A DNA stretch of 43,386 nt from a virus, in the IMG/VR virus record IMGVR_UViG_3300025314_000039, positions 1-43,386 of that record; one strand, given 5' to 3'. Made by a program: the position numbers and the translations under genes. The notes under the pieces were generated by a model. That model saw only the letters and a program-made list of their open reading frames with translations. It was not told the DNA's origin and did no database searches. The first letter of the stretch is position 1. Every line of letters starts with the position of its first letter. Positions 36,514 through 43,386 of this stretch are shown here, one piece after another.

Positions 36514-36731
36514 TAAACACCTTTAGCGAACGGGTACAGCGGCAACTCCCGTACATCGATCGGTATCTCGCATCCCGCTTTCTTGTCCCATAGCCACAGC
36601 GTAAACGGCGGCTCAAGCCTACACAACAGCGCGCCGCTGCGCGAGGTGATGAACACGCCCGACGCGCGCCGCTCCTGAAACTCCCAGAAGCGCGACATGG
36701 GAAGGTTGGTTTCTAGTCTCTGGTCAAGCAT
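36513..36731 (-). CDS. Small head-region protein, unknown
   Basis: A 72-residue protein starting MLDQRLETNLPMSRFWEF, overlapping the Mu-F-like gene by 8 nt. The middle (ASGVFITSRSGALLCRLEPP) is strand-rich and the end is proline-containing. No recognised family; probably a morphogenesis accessory. Confidence 0.5.
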   Translation of the reverse strand: MLDQRLETNLPMSRFWEFQERRASGVFITSRSGALLCRLEPPFTLWLWDKKAGCEIPIDVRELPLYPFAKGV

Positions 36732-37686
36732 TTTGCAGCGCTCCTGTGTCGAACAAGAATTTACTAGCCTTCCACTCTGACCATGTCTGATGCTTGCCGA
36801 CGATGCGATCTTCCAGCGATGAATCAATCAATACCGGCGCAACACCACAGCGGCAGTTAGGATGTGCTGGCGGTTGCTCGTAGCCGCTATCGAAGGAGTG
36901 TTTCTTGCCATCACGCGGCCCACAAATATCGCACGTGCGCTCATCCTTTGTGGCTATCCACTCCCAACCCTCAAGTACGTCGCGGTTTGCTTCGTAGATT
37001 GCCATTGCTCCAAGATTTGATGAGCGCAAAATCTCAGTGCGCGCTATCATCTCAAGCCGCGCCCGTAGCCCGCGCTCTACGCCACCGCGCCCAACATCGA
37101 TGCCCAACTCGTCAGCCAGCCGCTTGACAGCGGTCGGTATGCTGTCTCCGTTGATCTGGCTCTGCACAATGGCGCGCCTGATGCGCTTCACGAAGTCATC
37201 GCGCGCATCGGTGAACCGGTCGAGAAACGTCATGCCGCCGTAAGGAGACAACAGCGCGGATCGGATCGCGGCGCTTGGCAGCATCGGCAGGTTGACCGCG
37301 CCCGCCCCGCGCAAGGCGTCATCCATCACCCACGCCTTGCCGTAGTAGCCGCCCTTGTACCCGTCCTCCATCGCGCCCAGCGTGGTATCCTGCACGGAAC
37401 GCAGCAGATCGTCAAGTTCCTGCGTGATGCCGCGCATGGCGGCCGCTGTGCGATTGGCGTAGTTGCTGTCATACGCCCACACGCCGCCGTTCTGCATGAT
37501 CGCGTTTAACAGGCTCACCGACATGCGGTCGCGCGATTGTTCTAGCAGCGCTTTCAGTTGACGCGCTTGCGCATCTTCGAGCGCATAGATATGCCGCCGC
37601 ACGTATTCATCGTTGTGCGCGATGATTGCGCGGCGCTTCTCTGCGTTACGCGGATAGGTTGCGCTAGGCGGCTGGGCAGTTCCCAT
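36724..37686 (-). CDS. Minor head protein, Mu gpF-like
   Basis: A 320-residue protein with the phage Mu F-like signature in its C-terminal half: ARLEMIARTEILRSSNLGAM, then WIATKDERTCDICGPRDGKK and HPNCRCGVAPVL. Such proteins are injected or sit near the portal during head assembly. It overlaps the zinc-ribbon gene upstream by TGATG and follows the portal gene. Confidence 0.9.
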   Translation of the reverse strand: MGTAQPPSATYPRNAEKRRAIIAHNDEYVRRHIYALEDAQARQLKALLEQSRDRMSVSLLNAIMQNGGVWAYDSNYANRTAAAMRGITQELDDLLRSVQDTTLGAMEDGYKGGYYGKAWVMDDALRGAGAVNLPMLPSAAIRSALLSPYGGMTFLDRFTDARDDFVKRIRRAIVQSQINGDSIPTAVKRLADELGIDVGRGGVERGLRARLEMIARTEILRSSNLGAMAIYEANRDVLEGWEWIATKDERTCDICGPRDGKKHSFDSGYEQPPAHPNCRCGVAPVLIDSSLEDRIVGKHQTWSEWKASKFLFDTGALQNA

Positions 37687-37904
37687 CAGATAACAACAAC
37701 CTCGCGATCAACCATATGATCGATCGTCATCACAGCATTGCAATTCATACAGCGGTAGTCATCGTGCCGCGCTTCCATTTTTCCGTTGACGATCTCGCCC
37801 GTCGGAAACGGCCCCTGAAACAGCGTGGCCCCGCACTTCGGGCACTGCTTGATTACCTTCTGCTTATTCTGGTTCGGCTGGTTCGACTGGCTCTTGTCCG
37901 CCAT
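37686..37904 (-). CDS. Small zinc-ribbon protein
   Basis: A 72-residue protein starting MADKSQSNQPNQ after AGGAGATGATC. It has CPKCGATLF and YRCMNCNAV, a classical four-cysteine zinc ribbon. Its start lies inside the 3' end of the portal gene. A head-assembly accessory is likely from position. Confidence 0.6.
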   Translation of the reverse strand: MADKSQSNQPNQNKQKVIKQCPKCGATLFQGPFPTGEIVNGKMEARHDDYRCMNCNAVMTIDHMVDREVVVI

Positions 37905-39657
37905 TTTGATCATCTCCTGTTTGATTTGGTAGCGGCTTGCCCTCAACCGGTGCGCCGCCCTGGTACATATTCGTCTGCGCCTGCTTCTCCTCTCGCGCGA
38001 TCTTCTTCTGCTCCGAGGTGTAGTCGTAACCGGCCATGCCCGCCGCCGTCTCGTTGCTAAGCCAGCCGTTCGTTACCGCAAGCGCCAACGCTTCGTTGAG
38101 CGTCTTTGGATCGCTGCTCTCAAGTTCTGGCGCTGACACGTCGAAGGCGTCATACACGCTGATCATTTTAGGCTTACCGCCACGCTGTTCTGATTCTCTG
38201 TACTCCTCTGGCTCCTCATATACCGGATCGCCGTCACTGTCAAACTCTTGAACTTCCTCTTGTAGTAAGCCAGCGTCAACCGCGTTCTGAACGACGCGCT
38301 TATACACCGGCTTCCAAATCTGATTAACAGCGATGTCCTGGTATTCGCTGAACGTGCGCAGCGCCGGCAACTGTTGCGCCGTCGCGCTGGCTAGATTGGC
38401 GTTCTGGCCGTCAGATAGCATGTACTCAGGCAGGCCAAAGTTGACGGCACTCATGAGTTTGATCTGCCGCCCGTCCTCGGCCACATCGTTAGCGTTCGAT
38501 TTGTTCTCGATCGCCTCCCATTCCTCTTTCTCGTTCGTAACGACGATTGACCCAGGAGGGGGCGGCTGTCGATACTGGCTTCGCTTGGTGGACACCTGAC
38601 CGGATGTCCCGCCGACCAACTTCACCCACCACAACAGCGCACCGCGCCAGAAGTTCTGCCGCGCCCTGTTCTCCAGCCAATCTTTGTATCCCTTCAGCCA
38701 CGGCAGGGCGGCGAACAACTCAGGCCGCCCGCGCTGCTCATAGGCTAAGTTGTTGATCGAGATGTGCAGCACTTCGTCAGCGGGAATATCTTCGATGATG
38801 ATTTGCAGGTCACCGGGCTTGTAGTTCGTGCCGAGGCTGTACCAGTGGTATGACACCGGGCGCTTTGGGAATCCGCGCTCTGTCTCGATCCACCAAATCT
38901 CCCACGGCTTGAGCGGGTTGATCAATGTCTGACCGTCGCTGTCTTTGTAGAACCTGATGAACAACTCACCGTCAACTTGTAGCGTATCGAGCAACGCTTT
39001 CTCTTGTCGGTCTACGGCGTTCTCTGGATTCGTGCGGAACTCTTCGAGGATGCGCTCGACATCCGGGTTATAGTACTTGATGTCCAGGCCGTCGCCCATG
39101 CTGAACAGCGTCGTAATGTGCACCGCGCGCTTTGCAACCGGGTTGCGCTCGTAAGCCATGTGCGTTCGCGTCAATATCTCGCGGCGCGTGCTCGTGGTGC
39201 CCAGCGGCCCGGCGCTGTCCCACTCTCGCAGCGGGTCTTGTGTCGGCCACGCCGGTATGTTACGCTCCCACACATTCGGGCTTGAGAATTGATCCATGAA
39301 CGGCGCCGATGCTTCTTCGAGTTTCTTGCGTCGCTCCGCATCAGGCTCACGCGCAATTGCCTCGCGCGTGTTTCGGATCGCCTCATCAAGCGCGGCGCGG
39401 CGCTTCTGAATGAGTTCATCGATCTGCTTGTCGGTGAATCCATACTCACGCATGGACGACAGCACCGCTTCGCGCTTCCGCTCATCCGGCCACCAATCGG
39501 GCACGACGATCGGCAGCATGTAGTCCAGGCCGTCGTCAATGAATGTCTGCCCGTTAGCGCTGAAACCACCCGCAGCGTCAGAACTACCCACGAAGCGCAT
39601 CAGCAAGCGAGCCAACTTTCTCCGCTGTCGCATGATGAAGCCGATTTGCTCAGCCAT
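37864..39657 (-). CDS. Portal protein
   Basis: A 597-residue protein in the standard place after the large terminase. It has portal-like blocks: RNPVAKRAVHITTLFSMGDG, then DGELFIRFYKD and IQDRLEPWEI-like NPLKPWEIWW, and a C-terminal proline/glutamate-rich tail. It forms the dodecameric DNA gate at one vertex. Confidence 0.85.
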   Translation of the reverse strand: MAEQIGFIMRQRRKLARLLMRFVGSSDAAGGFSANGQTFIDDGLDYMLPIVVPDWWPDERKREAVLSSMREYGFTDKQIDELIQKRRAALDEAIRNTREAIAREPDAERRKKLEEASAPFMDQFSSPNVWERNIPAWPTQDPLREWDSAGPLGTTSTRREILTRTHMAYERNPVAKRAVHITTLFSMGDGLDIKYYNPDVERILEEFRTNPENAVDRQEKALLDTLQVDGELFIRFYKDSDGQTLINPLKPWEIWWIETERGFPKRPVSYHWYSLGTNYKPGDLQIIIEDIPADEVLHISINNLAYEQRGRPELFAALPWLKGYKDWLENRARQNFWRGALLWWVKLVGGTSGQVSTKRSQYRQPPPPGSIVVTNEKEEWEAIENKSNANDVAEDGRQIKLMSAVNFGLPEYMLSDGQNANLASATAQQLPALRTFSEYQDIAVNQIWKPVYKRVVQNAVDAGLLQEEVQEFDSDGDPVYEEPEEYRESEQRGGKPKMISVYDAFDVSAPELESSDPKTLNEALALAVTNGWLSNETAAGMAGYDYTSEQKKIAREEKQAQTNMYQGGAPVEGKPLPNQTGDDQNGGQEPVEPAEPE

Positions 39658-39660
39658 GTG

Positions 39661-39840
39661 TTAAGCCCCTGTGAAGTTTTCGTCATCGGCCCGCACAAAA
39701 TCGGGCTTATGCGGGACATCGTAACCATACGCGCCGTTGTCATCAATCGCGCTCTGCCGCGCCGGGATGACTACGGACGGGAACTGATCATCTGTTTTAG
39801 TATTCGCTGGTTGAGAATCGCCAGGTTGATTCGTTGGCAT
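39661..39840 (-). CDS. Small acidic protein between terminase and portal
   Basis: A 59-residue acidic, proline-rich protein (PTNQPGDSQPANTKTDDQF, YDVPHKPDFVRADDEN). ATG 39840 follows AGGAGAAG at proper distance and it ends 3 nt before the portal start. It overlaps the terminase 3' end by 44 nt. Disordered composition suggests an assembly adaptor or inhibitor. Easily missed because of its size. Confidence 0.5.
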   Translation of the reverse strand: MPTNQPGDSQPANTKTDDQFPSVVIPARQSAIDDNGAYGYDVPHKPDFVRADDENFTGA

Positions 39841-41071
39841 AGTTTGCTTCTCCTATGGCGTCACCGCCCGTTAGCATCAACTCGGTAAACAAATGCACCA
39901 TCGCGTCAAGCCGGTTGGGCGACTTAGCGCCCGCCACGTAACTGCACATCTCGTCTTCTAGTTTCGGGAAGTACCCCACATGATGCACTAGTCCTTGTTC
40001 ATACTTCGCCGCTACTGGTTCAGCGCGTGCAACTTTTCCGAGTGACGCATGGATCAACTTCACAGGCGGCGCGTGCTCGATCGTGCCGATCGTTAGGCTC
40101 ACCATCTCGCCACCCTGGTTCGACTCCGCAAGCATCACGCTTGCAAAGTACCGATGGTAGGCCGAAACCGCAGCTGTTGCCCATTCATGAGGCGTACCAC
40201 GCAATGATGGATCATCCAGCAAGTACCCGTGTCCGTTATCATCAATGCCGCCTACAATGATTCCCGCTTCGTCGCTGGTGTCCTTGCTTGTGGCCGACGG
40301 GTCAAGCGCAACGCCGATCCTAACTAACTGCGGGAACGATGTAACGCGCAACTTTTCAATTAAATCAGCGTTCCACAATGCGCCGGGCACGCTGTCCTTA
40401 TCCTGCGCCTCAATCTCTTGCTCGTAGGCGAGGTGCGTCATGTCTTTGGTGATCTCGGCAAGCGCCTCCATGCTGATGTGTGGATTCTCGCGGCTCGAAA
40501 AATGAAACGTTGCCCAGCGGCCTGATGTGTCAGCCGCCGCCTTTTTGAATAACTTCGCAGCGTGTCGCTTGTCCTGCGCCTTGCTCACGGACGCAGATTT
40601 GAGACTGGGTGGCGTGTAGATGAAAACCACATCGCCGTTGTTGTCCAACAGCATCGGCGCGCCAACAATCTCCCACGCATCCTCATTCATCAATTGCCAC
40701 TCGTCAAGTATGAGCAGGTCGGCGTAATCACCGCGCAGTGTGTCTGCGTTCCACGCAGTTTTTGCCCTGATGCGCGTCTCCGTGCCTGGCATCTCGATCA
40801 TGTGCTCAGTCTCATTCTTGTACAGCACGCCCGCGTCAATCGGCTCCTGTAGCGCCCGCTTGACCTCAAACCAGAAGCGCGTAATCTGATCAGCCGTCGG
40901 AGTGGCGTACAACACGCGCCGTCGATTCAGGAAGTATTCTACGGCCAACGTAGCAGCCCCTACAGTTTTACCGCCGCGCCGTCCAGCGCGGATCACTTTG
41001 CGCTTAGCCGTAGAACTGATAAAGCGGCTTTGCTCAGGATGTGGTGTTCTTAGTCTGATCTTGTATTCCAT
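39797..41071 (-). CDS. terL: Terminase large subunit
   Basis: A 424-residue packaging motor. Walker A variant RAGRRGGKT (28-36), Walker B LLILDEW (about 119-125, catalytic E124), coupling motif VFIYTPPS, and a nuclease domain beginning VALDPSATSKDTSDEAGIIV. Length is normal for the family. It pumps DNA into the prohead and cuts it to length. Confidence 0.95.
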   Translation of the reverse strand: MEYKIRLRTPHPEQSRFISSTAKRKVIRAGRRGGKTVGAATLAVEYFLNRRRVLYATPTADQITRFWFEVKRALQEPIDAGVLYKNETEHMIEMPGTETRIRAKTAWNADTLRGDYADLLILDEWQLMNEDAWEIVGAPMLLDNNGDVVFIYTPPSLKSASVSKAQDKRHAAKLFKKAAADTSGRWATFHFSSRENPHISMEALAEITKDMTHLAYEQEIEAQDKDSVPGALWNADLIEKLRVTSFPQLVRIGVALDPSATSKDTSDEAGIIVGGIDDNGHGYLLDDPSLRGTPHEWATAAVSAYHRYFASVMLAESNQGGEMVSLTIGTIEHAPPVKLIHASLGKVARAEPVAAKYEQGLVHHVGYFPKLEDEMCSYVAGAKSPNRLDAMVHLFTELMLTGGDAIGEANYANESTWRFSTSEY

Positions 41072-41414
41072 CGTCGCGCACCACGCGGAACGTTATCTCG
41101 CCGCTATGCTTGACATCGGCCTTGACTTCTTCCGGCACCTTGCCGAACGCCGCCGCTATTAGGTCCGGCTGCCGCTTCTTGTCGCTCAGCCACGAACGCG
41201 CGATCATCTCGGCATTGGTGGCGATGTGTCCGTCGATGATGATGGGCTGGCCGTTCTTGTCGCGAGCTTCCTCGCGCAGCACCTCGATCGTGAGATTGCG
41301 CCACTGGTCGAACTTGCGCGGCCTACCCTTGCGCCAGATACGCGGGTCGCCCTTTACGAAACGCCCGTTGCTCTGCCTATTTTCGCCTGCTACGCTGGAC
41401 TCTTCGTCGCTCAT
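41034..41414 (-). CDS. terS: Terminase small subunit
   Basis: A 126-residue protein with a basic N-terminal GRFVKGDPRIWRKGRPRKFD, a helical core and a C-terminal strand (GEITFRVVRDDGIQ). It lies just before terL, overlapping it by 38 nt, and starts by ATGA overlap with the methyltransferase gene. It would recognise packaging sites. Confidence 0.75.
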   Translation of the reverse strand: MSDEESSVAGENRQSNGRFVKGDPRIWRKGRPRKFDQWRNLTIEVLREEARDKNGQPIIIDGHIATNAEMIARSWLSDKKRQPDLIAAAFGKVPEEVKADVKHSGEITFRVVRDDGIQDQTKNTTS

Positions 41415-42622
41415 TCTATCTGCTCGATCTCGATGCCGGGAAACGCCGTCGCCATGCGCTCAAGGATAACGGCGCAGTAGTTAGGCGATATTTCTATGGC
41501 GCGGCATTTGCGCTGTAAATTCTGGCAGGCGACAATGGTGCTGCCGCTCCCCGCAAACCAATCGGAAACAATGTTATCAACTTCGCTGTTGTTTTTTATA
41601 GCCCGCTCTGCCAATTGAATCGGTTTCTGCGTCGGGTGAAACTCATTTACCGACGATCGATCAATATCCCAAACCGTTATTTCAGTTGTAGGCCCAAACC
41701 ATCGCGCTGTTTTTCCATGCTTGTAACAGTAATAGCACGGCTCGTGTTTTTGTTTGTACTGTGCCGACAATGCGCCATACTGCGCTTGATTCTTATTCCA
41801 GACAATCTCACATCGTATCTCATAACCTGCGGCTGCGGCTGCGGCTGCGGCTGCTATGCCCTTAATTCCAGCGTGCCACAAATAAAGCGCAGCGCGATCG
41901 TCGCTATAGTCTGCGGACATTTGACAACACGGCATATATAGATCGGTCGTGCTATCACCTGCCAACTTCTCACGCACTGTTGTGCCGCCATCGTAGTCTA
42001 CCCCGTATGGAGGATCAGTGAATATCATTTGCGCCTTCTCCCCCATCATCACGCGCTCCACATCCTCCCGCTTCGTGCTATCCCCGCACAGTAGCCGATG
42101 CTCACCGATGCGCCACAAGTCGCCTGTCTTAACCTGCCACTTCTCGTTGAGTTCAGCGGCTCGATCGATCTGCGGATCGGCGTCCGCTCTGCCCTGCTGT
42201 TCATCCACCTGTAGCATAGTAGCCAGCGCCGCTGCGTCAGCGTTCCACGTCTTGAGCGTGTCAGCATCCATGCCCCAGTCTTTGATCTCGGATAAGTCCC
42301 ATTGCGCCAATTTGTCCCAGTCCCACGCGCCCGCCGGGATGTTTGCCGCCAGCGTCAGCGCGGCGCGTTCGTCATCGTTCAATGCGCGCTCGCTCTGCCG
42401 CGCCTCGACTTCGTAGGCCGCGCCGTAGGCCGCTAGCAATGCGTTGAGCCGCTGGTGCCCGTCGTAGACTTCACCCGCAGGCCCAATAGCGATCGTCTGA
42501 AACTGGCCCAGCGTTTGCCACGACTTAATCAACCGCTGCGCCTGCCGATTCGTCATCACGCGGGGATTGTGCTCCCACGGCTGCAAGTCGCCAAGTTTGA
42601 CAGTTACGTTAGTCCAGAGCAT
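41411..42622 (-). CDS. ParB-domain/DNA methyltransferase fusion
   Basis: A 403-residue protein. The N-terminal ParB/Srx-like domain has VYDGHQRLNAL (about 52-62). The C-terminal methyltransferase carries FTDPPYGVDYDGG (DPPY at 203-206) and DWFAGSGST near residue 365. This fusion is common in phages close to the terminase and methylates DNA at specific sites. A run of about nine alanines encoded by a repeated hexamer (41827-41850) sits in the methyltransferase part. Confidence 0.9.
   Translation of the reverse strand: MLWTNVTVKLGDLQPWEHNPRVMTNRQAQRLIKSWQTLGQFQTIAIGPAGEVYDGHQRLNALLAAYGAAYEVEARQSERALNDDERAALTLAANIPAGAWDWDKLAQWDLSEIKDWGMDADTLKTWNADAAALATMLQVDEQQGRADADPQIDRAAELNEKWQVKTGDLWRIGEHRLLCGDSTKREDVERVMMGEKAQMIFTDPPYGVDYDGGTTVREKLAGDSTTDLYMPCCQMSADYSDDRAALYLWHAGIKGIAAAAAAAAAGYEIRCEIVWNKNQAQYGALSAQYKQKHEPCYYCYKHGKTARWFGPTTEITVWDIDRSSVNEFHPTQKPIQLAERAIKNNSEVDNIVSDWFAGSGSTIVACQNLQRKCRAIEISPNYCAVILERMATAFPGIEIEQIE
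41827..41850 (+). repeat. Hexanucleotide repeat in the methyltransferase gene
   Basis: CTGCGG repeated four times, then CTGCT, encodes the alanine run of the ParB/methyltransferase protein. Hexamer slippage would change the run by two residues per unit without changing frame. Confidence 0.7.
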
Positions 42623-42845
42623 TACCCGCCTGCTCCACGTCGCGCGTCATCGCCTCGATGTCCTTGCTCACGCGCTTGATCGTTGCGTCGATTTCCGCTT
42701 GCGTGATGGGCGGCAAATCAGATGTGCCGCCGCTGCCCATCTGGCACAGGTGCGTGTCGTTGCATACAGCGCCGCACGCCGCGCAGTGCTTCACGGCGTC
42801 TTCGAGCCGATCGGTTTCCTTATCTTCGCGGATGTAGTCGGTCAT
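42609..42845 (-). CDS. Small cysteine-rich protein
   Basis: A 78-residue protein with CAACGAVCNDTHLC (about residues 21-34), a zinc-knuckle pattern, and a helical C-terminus (IDATIKRVSKDIEAMTRDVE). It starts by ATGA overlap and its end overlaps the methyltransferase gene by 14 nt. Function unknown. Confidence 0.6.
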   Translation of the reverse strand: MTDYIREDKETDRLEDAVKHCAACGAVCNDTHLCQMGSGGTSDLPPITQAEIDATIKRVSKDIEAMTRDVEQAGNALD

Positions 42846-43051
42846 TCCGTAGCGCTCCTGTCATCACGCGCGCTATTAGTTTTCATCCACGCCGCGTAGT
42901 TTGATGTAGCGCTATCTCCAATCGAAAAAAGTTCCTCAACCTGACCGCATTTTAGGCACTCTCTACGAGACACATCACGCGCCGAAGTTGTTGCTTGCGC
43001 GAACAGAAACGAGTCCCAATCATGCTCGCATCCGAACGTTGTATCGCTCAC
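42842..43051 (-). CDS. Small zinc-binding protein
   Basis: A 69-residue protein with CEHDWDSF near the start and RRECLKCGQVEELF in the middle: one cysteine-histidine pair plus C-x2-C, a ribbon seen in many small phage proteins. The GTG at 43051 overlaps the M23 stop as GTGA and follows AAGGAG. It links the lysis module to the packaging module. Confidence 0.6.
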   Translation of the reverse strand: MSDTTFGCEHDWDSFLFAQATTSARDVSRRECLKCGQVEELFSIGDSATSNYAAWMKTNSARDDRSATE

Positions 43052-43386
43052 TTGATCATCTCCTTGTGCCACGTCACCGGGTCAATGTAATCAGCCCGCA
43101 CGCGCTCAAGCGACAAGCCCGGCCAGTCGCAGGGCTTGTCGCCGAGATCGATGCGCGCTACATCATAGTGCAGGTGGTCGCCTTGTGGACCCGCTGGCGT
43201 GTAATCAGCGATTACGCCAATCACATCGCCGCGCTTGATCGGAGTGTCCTTTACGACTGACAACGAGCGGTGAATATGCGCGTAGCGCGTCCATACCTTC
43301 GAGCCATCCTCAAGCGCGTGCTCGATCACAACCACGTCGCCCTGCCACTCTGGAACCTTGCCGACAAACACAATCACGCCGTCAGC
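43048..43386 (-). CDS. M23 metallopeptidase, 3' part (gene continues across the contig ends)
   Basis: C-terminal part of the 228-residue peptidase whose 5' part is at 484-11. Residues here include YAHIH (H153) and the HLH zinc/catalytic motif within GDHLHYD (H187, H189). The reading frame joins the 5' part exactly when the duplicated 126 bp are merged, giving an uninterrupted protein. The stop overlaps the GTG of the next gene. Confidence 0.85.
   Translation of the reverse strand, partial: ADGVIVFVGKVPEWQGDVVVIEHALEDGSKVWTRYAHIHRSLSVVKDTPIKRGDVIGVIADYTPAGPQGDHLHYDVARIDLGDKPCDWPGLSLERVRADYIDPVTWHKEMIK
43261..43386 (+). repeat. Terminal direct repeat, copy 2
   Basis: Exact copy of 11-136. Its presence at the contig end indicates a circular or circularly permuted genome of about 43,250 bp. 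Confidence 0.95.

Noticed and set aside
1-43386. Diversity-generating retroelement, CRISPR array or integrase
   Set aside because: No reverse transcriptase, template/variable repeat pair, regularly spaced repeats or recombinase signature was seen on either strand.

Overview
The window is one circularly permuted genome of a tailed phage with siphovirus-type morphology genes. Positions 11-136 recur exactly at 43261-43386 (126 bp), so the contig closes into a circle of about 43.25 kb. The M23 peptidase gene is cut by the arbitrary contig ends: its 5' part lies at 484-11 and its 3' part at 43386-43048 on the minus strand. Positions 1-10 do not match the sequence before 43261. Bases 1-12 are an inverted copy of 21-32, which looks like a fold-back assembly or amplification artefact. 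I see no integrase, no tRNA, no CRISPR array and no phage RNA polymerase. Shine-Dalgarno sites (AGGAG), sigma70-like promoters and many 4-bp ATGA/GTGA start-stop overlaps point to a bacterial host with ordinary sigma70-type transcription. The host cannot be named from the sequence.

Layout. (1) 3044 down to 11, continuing through the circle junction to 43048, minus strand: several small membrane proteins (holin candidates), a coiled-coil membrane protein, a clan-A-like glycoside hydrolase and an M23 metallopeptidase. This is the lysis module. (2) 3286-16665, plus strand: the early/accessory region of about 37 small, tightly coupled genes. It holds a RecT-type recombinase, a phage Dam-type methyltransferase, a replisome organizer plus DnaB helicase, two HNH endonucleases, a VRR-NUC nuclease, a truncated DPPY methyltransferase, a helix-turn-helix candidate, a LuxR-type DNA-binding protein and many tiny cysteine-rich proteins. 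(3) 43051 down to 16667, minus strand: zinc-binding small proteins, a ParB/methyltransferase fusion, terminase small and large subunits, portal, Mu-F-like head protein, a YkgJ-type cysteine-cluster protein, protease/scaffold, decoration protein, major capsid, head-tail connectors, a five-gene glycan cassette (two GT-B transferases, one GT2, one SAM methyltransferase, one HNH endonuclease), tail proteins, tape measure, a Dit-like protein carrying a sugar-binding domain and a beta-propeller, tail hub and an SGNH hydrolase.

On the circle there are two transcription blocks: the plus-strand early block (about 13.4 kb) and one continuous minus-strand late block (about 30 kb). They diverge at about 3045-3285 and converge with a single spare base at 16666. 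The late block carries three near-identical promoters (3130-3101, 36148-36119 and 26737-26709, minus strand). Each has TTGAC(A/T), an 18-bp spacer and TATACT inside a conserved module of about 35 bp, and each is followed within about 55-570 nt by a terminator-like hairpin. That arrangement suggests late control by antitermination or attenuation.

The most unusual elements for follow-up are: the promoter-terminator trio; a leader RNA of about 170 nt at 7140-7310 with a long helix, a possible pseudoknot and a U-tract, placed before the replication genes; an ACCGCRTA iteron cluster at 15828-15900; the glycan cassette inside the virion operon, where two transferase genes overlap by 185 nt; and the composite Dit-like tail protein. 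All functions are inferred from sequence reading alone. No database search was run.
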